Part shown: in pieces, positions 1 to 12,440 of the stretch
Layout: the number at the start of each line of letters is the position of its first letter
How positions within the stretch are numbered: position 1 is the first letter of the stretch
Origin: Formicarius rufipectus
Taxonomy: Eukaryota > Chordata > Aves > Passeriformes > Formicariidae
NCBI GenBank assembly: GCA_013399695.1
Contig: VXAU01001757.1
Span: 934,619-998,618, forward strand
Direction of reading: 5' to 3'
Length of the DNA: 64,000 bases
The notes under the pieces: model-generated
Databases searched by the model: none
Told to the model about the DNA's origin: nothing
The model's input: only the letters and a program-made list of their open reading frames with translations
Translations under genes and position numbers: made by a program

Positions 1-3000
1 CCTTGTCTTTGTTGGCTCCAGTGGAAATCTTGAGCCCTTCCATTTCCAAGTTAGATGCCTAAAACCAGTCAGTTGAAGAGCTGTGGAGGCCCTCGTGCTG
101 ACCAGCAGCACAGCAGGTCTGACACACCTGGCCTTGCCTCTGCCCAAAGCTCCTGGCCATGTCTCAGGATGGCACTACCTATGTTACAAGTCATGAGTCA
201 AGTTATGTGCTGGCTGCACTGGAAAATCTGGGACTCTAGACAAATTTAGGAGCTACTTTCCACAGTGGAAAACCATCCCAAATACAGTGTTTGACATAAA
301 ACTTTAAAACAGGGTTGCTGCTGGAACCCAGCTCATCGTCCCAAAGCAACAGATGCTGCTTTGAGTCAAAGTGGTTTTGAATCCCACCCTTCATTCCAGG
401 CAACAGCAGGGAGGGGCAGCACTCCTGGTGCTGGGGCCAGGGCCAGAGGTGGGATGGCTTGTTCAGGGGTTGTGCTTTGTAAGCAGCCTTGACAGTGTGA
501 TGCAGGTTCATATCTAAGCACCTTGCTGAACTTGGTCCTTAAATACAGGAAATCAATGGCTCATACAACAATAAGCATTCCCTTGTATGATTTCCTAAAG
601 ACCTGCATCCTTGGACACTACGGAAGTGAAATTACTTCTATTCACTACCAGATCTCACAGTTGATATCTTATCAATATATAAGATACCAACACATTGCTA
701 GCTGCTCAAAAGTCTTAAGATATCTTTGTTATTGATCCATTACTAGTATTTGAAAAACTCTTGTATATACCATGACTGTGAGACTCTTTTTCTCACCACT
801 CTTAGGGCAGCTGATATTAAATCCATATCAAGAACTGTTGCACTTTTTACTAAGTATAAAAGGGATTCATAAAACATTCATTTGTGTTACTCTTTCTTTC
901 TAACTATGTACACTTAATAAGATATTTTCTTGCAACACAGTGTGTTGTATATTCTGCGTTTTATAAAGTATCTCCTGGGAAAAATAACCAAGGAAACACA
1001 ATTTTTCGGCACCATCTCCTTTTATTAAGAATAATGAAAAGGAAACAAGAGTCATTCCAGCAGTCAGACATCCTTCTACTCTTTCTTATTGGTCTTTTTA
1101 TGTCTGACTGGGTCTCTTAGCACATAACCTGAGCTGCCTGAATTTGTTTGTGTATTTACATTTGTCCTTTTAGTTACTGTGCATGTATCAATGTAGAGAT
1201 GACACATAATGGACACACAGTGCATCTAACATCTATATCCACACACAGAGAATAGAAATCACCCAGAAAGACTGGATGGGAGGATCTCAGCAGGGAGGTC
1301 TGGATTCATCACCAGATTTCAAAGCTTGAATGGAGACTTTGACCGTTTTGCTTGCTGTGTGTATGAGTCCCCCTCCCCACCCCTGGATTCCCAATATAAC
1401 AAGATATCCCTGTGGGCTGCATCAGTCATTGCTTGGGCTCCTGGAACTGTTCACACACATGTACAGAGTGATCCCAAAAAGAACAGATCCCAAAGGCTCA
1501 CTCCTGCACTCTCTTCCAATTGATTTTTGTATGTGCAGCACCTCCCAGGGCTGCTGATGGCCCATCCCTGAATTGTGTGGGATAATTCCAAGCTGGAGGA
1601 ACACTCTGCCCTCTGTGTCTGTCTCAACACCACAAAAGAATGTGTCAGTGCTCATGAAACACCAAATGTCCAGTGTCTGCACCCAGCAGATCCCCTTTCA
1701 AGCCTTTGGGTACTGATCTGCTATTAAAGCTGTAATTTACACTCTTGGCAGGTTCTCAGGCTTGTTTCTAAAGCATCAGTCATTCCTGAGTAGTCATAGA
1801 TGATTCAGACTCTCTCTTTGGTTCTTCTGCCAGATATTGATCCTGAGGACATTAATTATCAATTACAGAAGGTTTATTTCTCGCAACATTCATGACTAAA
1901 AGATCTGCATATTTATTTTGCTGAGTGATTTATTGATGCATCATTATATATTTCATGAAAAACTACATTTTATAGATGGTGGTAGGGAGAAAAGCCTCAA
2001 AAAACTCCAATTAGAAAAGAACATTGAAAGAGCAATAATGTGATGTTTCTTTGGTTTGTCTCAAATGCAAAGACTGAAAATACCTTTCAGTTCACCCTTG
2101 CCCACTGGGGAATTGTTAAAGCAGTTACAGCATAAATCACCACTCTTGTTATGAAACCTCCAGTTTGCAGGTGCTCCCTCCCACAGTTTGCATTAATGAA
2201 AGGATTGGAGAGCCTGCCATGCTCTGAAACTGTCTGCTCAAGAATGGCTTGGAAGATGCAAGATGCAAGTTACAAGGAGGTAGCTGGAGCCATCAGACAT
2301 ATCCTCAGATTCTCTAAAAACCACCACACAAATGATCCATGAAAGTGAAAACTAATATCTGTGTTAAGGTGAAATGATGACTTCTAATTTTTTCTTTTTC
2401 AATGTATAAGTACCAAAGCTTAGATTGGTTTGGATAAAGGTGGTTGTAATGGGTGTCAGGAACTTGAAGGCTTCTTGTAGCCAAAGGCCTGACCCTTGTC
2501 TTCTTGTTTAGTATAACACTGTGACAGGGGAAAGGTCAATATCTTTCATTGCCTGTGAACACCAATGGCATAAAAAGCTAATGCATCATGTCTTCCAGCT
2601 CAAAGCTCTGCCCAGTGGACCATACTCTGCTGGCTCTGCTCCTCCACAGTGATGGTTAAACAAGTTGCTAAACATTTGTGGTAACAGGCCTTCAAATGAT
2701 AGAAGGAAAAAAGACCATAGAGTTACTGAAATCCAAATAACTGTAATACAGTAGATGCAGCCATCCCTCAGTGTCCATTCTTCTTATTTGCATCATTAAT
2801 TGTTGTCTGATTAAAAATCATTATGAGTCTGAAAACAAGTTAAAACAGAAAAACAAAACCTGGTGTGGTAGCAGAGATAGGGCTTTATAAATCACACTGA
2901 AAGCTTAAGCAGATTCCAATCTGCAAACCAGAAATAATTCCTCTCTGTAAATAGAGAGAAATGAGGATGCCTAAACATAGACCTTCCACAGTTCAAAAGG

Positions 3001-3257
3001 TTAAAGAAATCAATAGAGTCCTGTAAAGTGAACAAGGGAAAGAATGGAAATTCAGCATTCATCCTGAGCTGCCATGGAAGTCTGAGCCTTGGAGGTAAAA
3101 TATGCTCCTCTTTGTCCCTGGAGAACCTACTGACACAATGAATGATCTGGAGAGGAGAAGGTCTTGTTTAATGGAGACCTGGGTTGCTGCCAGAGAGCAG
3201 CTGGTGGCTCTTCCCAGCACAGAGGCTTGCTTCAGACTTGGACCTTGACATGGAGAT
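1..3257. other. Non-coding stretch, no gene recognised
   Basis: No exon, RNA gene or mobile element is recognised. Short open frames occur on both strands, none over about 100 residues and none resembling a known protein. Two AT-rich patches, near 1850-1990 and 2760-2830, carry clustered homeodomain-type ATTA/TAAT motifs and an ATTTGCAT octamer-like site. They could be regulatory, but this is inference from composition only. Confidence 0.45.
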
Positions 3258-3480
3258 GGCCACAAGCTGTGCCAGGGGAGGTTCAGGGTGGACATCAGGA
3301 AAAATTTCTTCACTGAAAAGGTGGTTAAGCATTGCAATGGGCCATCCAGGGAGGTGGTGGAGTCACCATGCTTGGAAGCGTTCAAGAAATGGCTGCACAA
3401 GGTCTAGTTGACAAGGTGGTGATTGGTTGGACTCGATGATCTTGAAGGTCTTTTACAACCTGAATGACTCTATGATTCTG
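3258..3480 (+). mobile_element. CR1 LINE, 3' fragment
   Basis: This is a 5'-truncated copy of the 3' end of a chicken-repeat-1 (CR1) non-LTR retrotransposon. The diagnostic path is: caagctgtgccaggggaggt, the block about a wrong start of 'aatttcttcactgaaaaggt', 'cagggaggtggtggagtcac', then 'ggactcgatgatcttgaagg' and the terminal octamer-like tatgattctg. Only the end of the element is present, so no reverse transcriptase is encoded. Several mismatches to the family pattern indicate an old insertion. Confidence 0.93.
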
Positions 3481-3911
3481 GATAGAATGTAAATATAATT
3501 TTAGGGACAGCATATAAGTGTAAATAGATATGTGAAGCCATCAAGAGGTTAATAATCCCAGTACAAAAATTCTTAGACAAACTCTCCTGCAGCTGAGCTG
3601 TTAGCAAAGCTATTAAATTTAATTGCAGTATAATTACATAGCCATATACCTGACTGATACCCAGCTATCAAACACACACAGAGCAGGTCTAACCACACAC
3701 ACAGTGCATGGGGGCTTGCCTCAGGTGCTCCAAGCATCCTGCAGCCAGGTGTGCTGCTGCCTTCCCGGACAGGCTTTATCCCAGCTTCAAAAATTCTTGG
3801 CAATAGGATGTGGAGGTTCAGCCCAGGCTGCCTGGACGCAAAAAGGGTCAAGCTTGCAGAGCAAGGATGAGGAGCAAGATGAGATATGTGCCTTCACAGC
3901 AGCTGGGGTGG

Positions 3912-4085
3912 TGTCCTGGTTAGAGTAGCCAGGATCAGTTTGTCACTGGGTGGGTGTGGATTCTAAACTCTCTATGGCATTTTTCTCATGAACTGCTCAC
4001 CGTGGACCATTGGCAGCAGCTGCCCAGGGCACACCCCACCCCTCAGGGCACAGGGGGGTGTTTGGGAACTTCTGTGGGACAAGGG
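3912..4085 (+). mobile_element. Truncated LTR of the 6.3-7.0 kb family
   Basis: The segment starts with TGTCCTGGTTAGA, the same terminus as the right end of the solo LTR at 6342-7023 read on the other strand. From ctgctcacc at 3993 to ctgtgggacaagg at about 4084 it matches the reverse complement of 6912-7011 closely. It therefore represents about the first 110 bases of that LTR in opposite orientation, truncated at its 3' side. It carries 68 extra bases (3925-3992) directly after the terminal motif, which the other copy lacks. No retroviral coding sequence adjoins it. Confidence 0.75.
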
Positions 4086-6341
4086 AGTCCCCTTGCCTTC
4101 TGGCTTTGTCACTTGAAATGGGGCATGATTAGTGCTTTAGGATGGACTCCAAGAGATCATCTGGATGGCTTCATGATGCAGCTGATCTCGTCACTGACAC
4201 TTTCTCTGGGATCATGGCAAGGAGGCTTGCCTGGACAGGGGAATGCATATAATGTGTGGACCTTACTAAAGAGAAGAACTCTCATGTGGGTGTTCTATGC
4301 CACGTTTTGCCATGAAGACTCATTTAGCAAAAGGAGAAGAACTTTAGGCCTGGGCTTAACATCAGCTTTTGGGCAGTGGCAGAGCAGTGAAATGCCTGCA
4401 GTGCCTGTGGATCTCTTACAGTGGGCACAGGAGGGCAGACTGTCAGACTCGCGGGCTCCCTCTGGGCTTTCATTTTACAGTTTTAAACAAACAATTGCAT
4501 TTGAATAAAGGAAATGGCTGGAAGCAGCTACTTTGCAAAGAGCTCACTGAGCTCATCAATTATTGAATCCGAATACATGTGGAAATTGGGCCGAGCTCCA
4601 CTTTCCATGGGGGAGCAACCAGGAGACCTTCTGCTCCTGCATTAAGTGGGAGCACAGGATTTGCTGTATCTCCTGAGATCACTGGGCATTTGCTCTGCTT
4701 CCTGCCTTCTGCAGTGACCACTCTGTGATGAGTCAGAGGAAAACGACCTCTATCCCCAAGCCATTTTTCACCAGACTAATTGTGCAATGCCTGGAAAGAA
4801 ATTACTGCCTGATCCCTGTGGGACCCCATGAAAACCTGGAAACTGATGTCTTTTGCTTTGGCACAGGTTAAGGCTGGCCATACAGCAAACCCCACTGGCA
4901 GCTCAGAAAACCCCTTGGGTTTCTGTATTTTTGGCATCTGGATTATTTTGCCACCAGGACCCAGTGCTAAATGCAAGTGTTGTTAGTATCCATTAAATCC
5001 TTCTCCACCTCTTCGGTCCCCCAGTTACTGCATTTGATCCTTAAGTGAAAAGATAAAACATTACTGAGTATTACATGCCATGCTGGGAACTCAATCACTC
5101 ATTGGTCAACCCGAGTCAAACAAATGAAAAACTGAAAAATAAAATAAAGTGAAAAGAAAAATTCAGCCCATGGGTTTGCCCACAGTGGGAAAGGATAAAG
5201 CTACAAAAAGAAGTAAGAGAGGGGTGAGTTTTCTGCATGCTGTTTGTTTGAATAAGCCCCTACTACAAGGATATTGTAAAGTAGTGTTTTCATTCCAAAA
5301 CCCATTTGTGAGAGTAGCAGAAAAGTAATACCAGGGGGTTTAGGCAAAAATGAGATAAACTGAGATTTGGGGTGAATAAGAGCTGGGAGAAGACTCCTGC
5401 TGCCTGTGCAGGGCTCTCAACCAGAAGCAATAATTGCATAGACTAACTTGAGGTGTCCAAACTGTCTGCTCTTCCTCTGCATGAGGCAGAGAGATCAACC
5501 ACTGCAAGTTCAGTTTTTCTTCATTTCGGTCCCAGAAGTCACCTAACCTGCTGTTTTTCCTTTTTTGTCTTACAAGCTGATTTTGTGATCACAGAGGCTT
5601 CCTTTATACCTTGTCCCACCTTTTCTTTAAGCTAAGTAAAATGACGTCTGAGGCAGCTTTTCTACCTAAAGCCTGTCTGTTCAATCTGAAAGACCCCTTC
5701 TGCAGCCTAAACCCCCATCCAAACCCTTCACATGGGGCATATGGAAATATTCAGCTTCTTTGTGACTCAGAGATTGAAAATGCCTTAAACTGATCATTTG
5801 AAGCTGATTATTCTTGAAATTACTATCTGGCTGCCCATCCCAAAATTCGATGTCTGGAAATGAATCTGATTTTTTTTTTTTATCCCTATCAGTGCTCTGG
5901 AGATTAGCATTTTAGATACACATTTGTTAGATTTCAACCATCTTGCAAAGCCATGTCTTCAATCTGGTTGGCAGTGTCAGCCCTGCTCTTTGAGAGCTCT
6001 TCATGCAGCCCAATGTTCCACAGAGGGGATCAGGAGAGTTATGGGCAGGAAGAGCTTGTGTGATCTGGGTGTTTTATGTAGATGTGGAGTCTGCAGGCAC
6101 GTGGCCCACAAAAGCAATTAGGATCCTACGTGTCGTGGACTTCATTACACACATAAGCTGCTGTCTGCTGCAACTAGAGAGGAAAATGTTCCATATTCTT
6201 GTGTTCACATATCAATGGGGTTTATGTTGTGTTTATAAATGAAGAGCATGGGAAGCATGAAGGGGCAGGTGCACACAGGTTTTGCCCACACTCGCCTTGC
6301 TCATAGGAGTATCTGAAAGTTTTACATGCACTATGGGCCAT
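4086..6341. other. Non-coding stretch, no gene recognised
   Basis: I see no repeat that I can name and no exon. Open frames of up to about 180 residues that begin in the LTR fragment and run to about 4508 have no recognisable domain and are probably chance. There is a short T-run at about 5871-5881. Confidence 0.45.
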
Positions 6342-7023
6342 TGTGCTGGTTTAGAGTTAAACCGGTAGGAGAAATGAATCCAACTCAGAATGGGATTACA
6401 AGTCAGAAGAACAATTTAATAAAAAAAGATCATAAAATACACTGAGACAGAAGGAAAATCTATTTGACCCACAAAACCAGCTGTGCAGCCCAGCACAGCA
6501 GAGCACGAGTAGAATGGAGCTCACCAACCCCTGTCCTGAGCACCACGTGGGCCCCCTGAGTTCAAAGTAAAAAGAAAGGAAAAAACCTTCTGGTGAAAAT
6601 GGTGATTGCAGCCTGGACAAAAGTGGCAGTCCCAGTCCTGTTTAGGCTCTGCTCCTCCTCTGGATCTGACCAGAGATCCCAGTCCCAAAACCCCAAGCTT
6701 ATCTCTGCTTGGGCTCAGATGGGAACGCCCAGTCCCTCCCCCAGGGTGGGGCGTTTCACAATGGGTGATTTACTCTGTGAGGTCAATCAGGGCATACTTT
6801 TGTCATCCCTGATGGCCCCTGAGCAGACATGACCCCTCAGGCGAGTGTGAAGGTACTGGTGGCTCCCCAGAGGGGCGTTCTCACACCTGAGTCATTGGTG
6901 TGAAGATAGGAAAACTTCCTTGTCCCACAGAAGTTCCCAAACACCCCCCTGTGCCCTGAGGGGTGGGGTGTGCCCTGGGCAGCTGCTGCCAATGGGCCAT
7001 GGTGAGCAGGTCTAACCAGGACA
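6342..7023 (-). mobile_element. Solo LTR, ERV-like, 682 bp
   Basis: The block is bounded by TGTGCTGGTTTAGA on the left and TCTAACCAGGACA on the right, an imperfect terminal inverted repeat of about 13 bases that begins TG and ends CA as LTRs do. On the minus strand the element reads from TGTCCTGGTTAGA through a GC-rich U3-like part to an ATTAAA polyadenylation-type signal (complement of 6415-6420) about 75 bases before its end. Flanks gccat and gacat match at four of five positions, a plausible decayed target-site duplication. No internal retroviral sequence is attached, so this is most likely a solo LTR left by recombination. The specific family is not identified. Confidence 0.75.
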
Positions 7024-8316
7024 GACATGAATGTGTGATGTTCCACAAGTTTGCTTGATTGCAAAGCCTGTCAGGATCCCTGTAGCCTCACATGTGCTCA
7101 CCTACACCCCACACATGCCTGGCCACATGAAGCCCCTTGGGATGATGAGAAATTCTTCATCCCTCTGCCTGAGGCAGGGCTGGGGTGGAGATCCCCTGTG
7201 CTGACTGTCTGGAGCTCTGGGTGTGTTTCTGTGCTGCATTTTTATGGATGGCGAGGAGGAAAGACCTGAATGGCAATGTGCACGTGTGGTGTGGGCTTGG
7301 ACACAAACACAGTTGGTTTCTTTTTGGAGAATGTGCATTAGGTTTGCAAAGCCAAAAGCAGGACAACCGTGGAGAAAGCACATACAGGAATTAGCCAAGA
7401 AGATTGATCCTGTTCAAAGCCTACAAAGAGAGTGTTCAGCCCTTCACAGCACAGTGTGGGAGGAGCTGGCACCACAGAGGGGACAAAGCTTCATCAGTTA
7501 GATCTCTATTTTTTTTCAGGCACTTACTTTTTCAGGTGTTACAACACTTAGGTTGGAACCTGCCCCTGGGATCCTGTTGATTTTTCACTGCACATAAGTA
7601 CTACACCTATAAGCATGGATTACTCTGGCTCTTTGAAGTATGCAGGGGGATTTAAGACATAGGTCTTTTGGGAAGCCAGAAGCATATGGTGATCATATTA
7701 ATGGGCTGCTTCTACTGAGAACCTGTGCCTCCTGGGCAATGTAGTGTTGTTCTACAATATTCACTGTGTGATACAAACTGAAAAGTCAAAAATCTGTTTA
7801 TCATGCGGGTGTACACTTGATGTACTGGGAATACAGGTCATTCTGCATTCATCTCTGGGTATTTCTGTGTCATCAGCTGGCCAAGTACATGAATTTGTGG
7901 TACAATGAAGAGAAAAACAGTCTTCCCTCTCTCCACAAAGACTGACAATGTTGTAAAACTGCTGGAGAATCCAGAACCCACAAAGCCCCATATTAACAGC
8001 TGATGTGAGCAGAAATCACTAAGATGACTTCTCTGTCACAAATATTTCTTCTGGTCCTGCATAAATGACTGGTCAGAGAAGGGACTTTAACTAATTACTC
8101 CCCACATGCTGGCAGGATTTCATCTGCTCCAGATACGTGAGCCAAGCAGGATTTATCAGGTATGAACACTTTGTACTGTATTACAACCCCCAGTCATTTG
8201 TGATTGGATTTGGAAGCAAATTAGGATCCAAATAATAATCCGTGTCGAAGGCAAATATGCTGAACAAGAAAGGTAAAAATCACCTTCATGCTGTAATTCT
8301 CAACACTGCCCTTCAT

Positions 8317-8371
8317 CCGTCCCTTCCCTCTCCCAAGCTCCTTCTCCCTCTTCCTCTCCCTCCACCCCTCT
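8317..8371. repeat. Polypyrimidine tract
   Basis: An imperfect C/T-rich tract of repeated ccctctccc-like words. The complement has several GGG runs separated by short spacers. Confidence 0.7.
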
Positions 8372-9790
8372 GTGGGTGGATCAGGAGCACAGTGAATCAC
8401 ATACAGCAAGGACTGAGCAGAGCAAACAGGGCTTTGCAATGGAGTGGTGATGCTTTGCATGACCAGAGCACTTCCTGGAGCACTGGCCAGGTTTACTCAC
8501 CAGCTACGTGGCTGTGAATTCCCCCTGCAGGAATGAGTGGCCAGGAACATCAGCTGACTAAGGGGCAGTGATGTCTTTGCAAAACATGAGCATTTTCAGT
8601 GGGATTGATGACAAAAGTATCCTCAGTGTTTATGTTGATGCTGAGTCTGTTTGTGTCTTTTAAACTACCCAGCAGAGGCTGGGAGGGTAAATAACAGATA
8701 CATGGAGATGTGCACAGTAGCAGTTCTGTGTGCTGTCCCAAAGCAAAGAGCTCTGGAAGAAAAGGGCTCTGTCCCTGTCCTACTGCTCTGTTCCGTGTTG
8801 AACACCACCACCTGCAGAAGAACAGTCACTCCATGTGCTGCTGCTGGAGCCACAGTTTTGCTTTCTTTGCAGAAGCTGAGTGAGATAGAAGTGACACCTA
8901 ACAAAGAAAAATGGCTCTAGAATTGAGACAGGGAATACTTGAAAGGACTTAAGAAATAACTCACTGTGTTTGTAAGCATTGGTATCATCTGGACATAAAA
9001 CCTGAGGAAAATGACCAGGAGTCCAAGAAATATCCTTACAACATTCACTCCTCAAGAACTGTTAAAGTCACGGATTTCACTGTTGGATTCATGCTCTGTT
9101 TCGTGGAAGCCTTAACCAAACTGGGAATTATCAGTGAATTCCCCTCACACCCAGAATCCCACCTGAGCCACTTCTGACACGGAGTTCTTGGCTTTTTGAA
9201 AGATCAGTTTTTCCCTGGTCTTTGTCCATGATTCATGTCCTTTCACCTCAGATCTGGTTCTGCAGGAAGCTCCCAAGACCTGTCACTTGGAGCACATCCT
9301 TAACATCTCATCATCTCCTCTGCACAAGATCCCCTCAAGGCCTTGATAGAACATCTACCAAGACTATCTTGATAGTTTGATAGAATGCAAGGGGTATGTG
9401 CATCCCTCTTCATCAAACATAACAAAATAATTCAGCTGGCACAGCAGTGGGACAAAAAACAAATGGAAGAGTCCACACAAATATGAGGACTTGGGAGAGC
9501 CTTAAATTTGCGGGTGGACTGTTCCTTCCCCACCACTATGAAAGGTAGAAAAGGGTGCCTTCAAGACAGCCAGGCTTTCTTCTAAGGCACAGGTGCTTTT
9601 TGGCTGAGGCACAAGTAGGTCGTATCTTTATTCTTGTTTTCCTTTGTTATATTAACTGGCCTCTCTTTTATCTTTCCCAGCTCAATAATTATCTGTGGCT
9701 CAGTGAGTGAGAAAACTGAGAAGGCAAAAATACACACCTGGGTGTATTTTGAGGGATTGCTGGGGCTGCCAGGCAAAGGCTCTAGCAGAG

Positions 9791-9832
9791 TCCTCTCCCT
9801 CTCCCTGTCCCTCTCCTTTTCCCTCTCCCTCT
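9791..9832. repeat. (CTCTCC)n-type simple repeat
   Basis: About 42 bases of imperfect ctctccct repeats. The complementary strand has at least five GGG tracts with three-to-nine-base spacers, which fits the pattern of a potential G-quadruplex. Confidence 0.85.
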
Positions 9833-10187
9833 GCTGAGATTCCATAGATATGAGCAATTCAATTGCAGGAGTTCAGTCACAGGACATGCAATAAAGAGAA
9901 TAAATAACCAGTAGTTTGTGAGTGGAGCTGAAGGAAGAGGAGAGATAAACTCAACCCCACCATCTCAACCCCATTATTTGCTTCCTTTTGTGGATTTTTC
10001 CCCAACTTGACCCACAAGAATAGGTGCCAACAAAGCTGATGGAGAAGTGGACAAGTGGGCTCTAAATAAATCTCTTTTCCAACATTGCCCAGAAAATTTC
10101 AGGCTTGTGGTTCAGAGCAGATCTTCAGGGCTCTCTGGCCTCCTCTGATCCAGTTTCCTGAGTCTTATCTTTGCCATAGCAGAACTA

Positions 10188-10198
10188 CCCCCCCCCCN
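10188..10198. other. C homopolymer with ambiguous base
   Basis: Ten C residues are followed by a single n at 10198. The length of the run is probably not resolved in the assembly. Confidence 0.9.
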
Positions 10199-12341
10199 TC
10201 ATCTCCAAAACAACAGTAACAACGAAATTCAGTGGTCCTTAAGATTGCTTCAGAATCCAGAGGTTGGTGTGCAGTGTCAGCCTCCTGCAAAAGTCACTGT
10301 CAAAAAGACATTGGTTCCCACATTGAATATCTTCTAGAAGAAGATGTTGTGTAGCTGTCCTGGTTAATCCATGGTAATTAAATTGTTATCAACTTACTAA
10401 AATTTTCTTTTAGAAATGCTTGGCTTTGGATTTTTTTTAAATAGGAAAATGCAGCTTCTGCATACTAAGAAATTTCCATGTGAAAATGTTAACCTGATTA
10501 GTTTTTGTAGTAAGGGAAGGAGAACTGCAACAGTTCAATTTGCTGCTTTAAAACCTGGGTGTTTCAGCTGGCTCAACCTGAGTAATGCTTTTTAAATGTT
10601 TTATTTATTACCCTTCTGGATCTGGTTCAACACTAAGCTGCATATCTCCTGTCACATTGAAATGGTCTGTTGGCATTGTCCTCTGCCCCACAGCACTGAC
10701 CTTGCTGGCCAAAGCAGCTTTCCCACTGCAGGGTGGTCTCCCCTGGATGGAGGTGGGTGATGCTTCCTGGTGCCACATCCCTGCAGGTGCCTCCAGTGCC
10801 CTTTACAGCCTGTCAGACAGTGCCACTTCTCTTGTCTCTGCACTGGTCAGTGCCACCTTCCCACTTGTTTCACTGAAAATTGAATTACCTGAAGCTTTAG
10901 AAATTCTGCAAAAGCCCCAAACTTGGCTGAAAGGTCAAAGTTAGAACAGTACATCCATCTGGGAAACTTTTCCATAGTGTAAGCTCACAAACCTGGAGTG
11001 TTTTATGGTTTCTGGTGTCTTCAAGATGTAGACCTGCCTTTATACAGGCATTTGACTCTCTTCTTAATTAACAGATGACCTCGAGATTTTATTGGTGGCT
11101 GAGATTTTTTCTAAGCACAGAACCAGGCCATGAATGGCTCAATTCACTCTGATGTAACCACAAAAGTTGTCTCTTGGCATTTTCAGAGATACTGAATGAG
11201 GAACCTGCACACAAACACAGACATCAGTCCTCTGCAGAATGAACTTCAGATGGATAAATTATGTCCCATAGCTACTAAATTATTCATGGAAAGACATGTC
11301 ACCTTTTCTTATAAGTCAGTGGTAATTACAGGGTCCAAAGGCAGTCTCACTGCTATCACTGCTCTCTTCCTTATATATCACAGCAAGAACATGTCACAGG
11401 GACTATACCTCAACTATTTCATCCCTACTAAGTGTCCTACTGGATGCTCCAGGAGGTGCCTGGCCTCTAGGAAACACAAGGAGTGTGTGGTTTGGGTGGA
11501 GAGTGGGCCATCTAAGTAACCAAAGGGTCCTGGATGGACTATAAAACCAGCCTGTTATTGCTGTGTAGAAATGAATAGGAAGTGAGTGGCTCTGGAGAAT
11601 TTATTTTCTGTAGCTTAAGCCCTCAATTGACACATCTCTCACTCAATAGCTGGCAGAAGAGGGGAAAAGAATCCACTTTTTGACTTCCTGGCAAAACAGA
11701 AGCCAAATTGTACTCTGGGCTGTGCAGAGAGAAAGCGTATAAATACCCCTCACGTCCACTTTGTCACCCAGATCCCAGCTCATGTAAATAGAACAAAACA
11801 AGTGGCTGCTGAACTCCCCATCGCTGCTTCTGTTAACTTTATATCACCATTCCCATCTCGCTGCTTTGCCATTCCATCCCCATTCCTTTTCCCAGCAGAG
11901 TGGCTGCTGCCTCTCCAACTAATTCACTTTATTTGCTTCAGTGATTGTACCTGGCATCCTCTCCCATATCTCCACTTGGGCTTTCCTTTAATTCTCTCTT
12001 CTCTCAGCCTTTCTCAGAACGTGTTCTCCGTGGTATTAAGGATGGATTTACTTCTGAGCAGGGAAAAATACAAAGTCATGAAAATCCTTTACAGTTCTAA
12101 TTAGACTTGAGTAATGTATGTAGACAGACAGCCTTACCTGTACCAGTAAATGGAGGATTTGGGAATCCAAGTGCCTTTTGCTTTATTACTCTGTGGAGAA
12201 CCATGAAACTTTCCATTTAATTATAACCAGGACCAATGTAAGCAGTGAACAACTGGCAGGGCACAGTGCTGTGGGCATGTGGAGCCTAAATAGAGGATTT
12301 GGGGATCAGCCAGTCCTCATGGCTTATTGTGCCTCATTTTT

Positions 12342-12440
12342 CTTTGACTTCAGACAAGCCACTTACATTTCTCTGCCTTTGCTTGTTCTCATGTGACAGG
12401 CAAGAAAAATGCATATGTGCCCTGCGTGGTAAATGGTATG
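12342..12440 (+). mobile_element. MIR-like SINE remnant
   Basis: The order 'gacttcagacaagccactta', 'catttctctgcctttgcttg', 'ttctcatgtgac' follows the MIR core pattern (gaccttgggcaagtcacttaacctctctg...cagtttcctcatctgt). Divergence is high, so this is an ancient copy and the ends are uncertain. Confidence 0.5.

Larger units (their letters stand above)
7024..12341. other. Non-coding stretch with simple-sequence tracts
   Basis: No exon or named interspersed element is recognised. It contains pyrimidine-rich tracts at 8317-8371 and 9791-9832, a C-run with an ambiguous base at 10188-10198, and a TATA-like tataaata at 11738-11745 without any convincing downstream gene. Open frames on both strands stay short and unrecognised. 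Confidence 0.45.

Noticed and set aside
3954..4508. 184-codon open frame
   Set aside because: Its start lies inside the truncated LTR and the rest shows no domain. It is a chance frame in stop-poor sequence.
11738..11745. TATA box (tataaata) as a gene promoter
   Set aside because: No downstream exon, CpG patch or start context was recognised; TATA-like words are frequent in AT-rich DNA. The same applies to 23760 and 25187.
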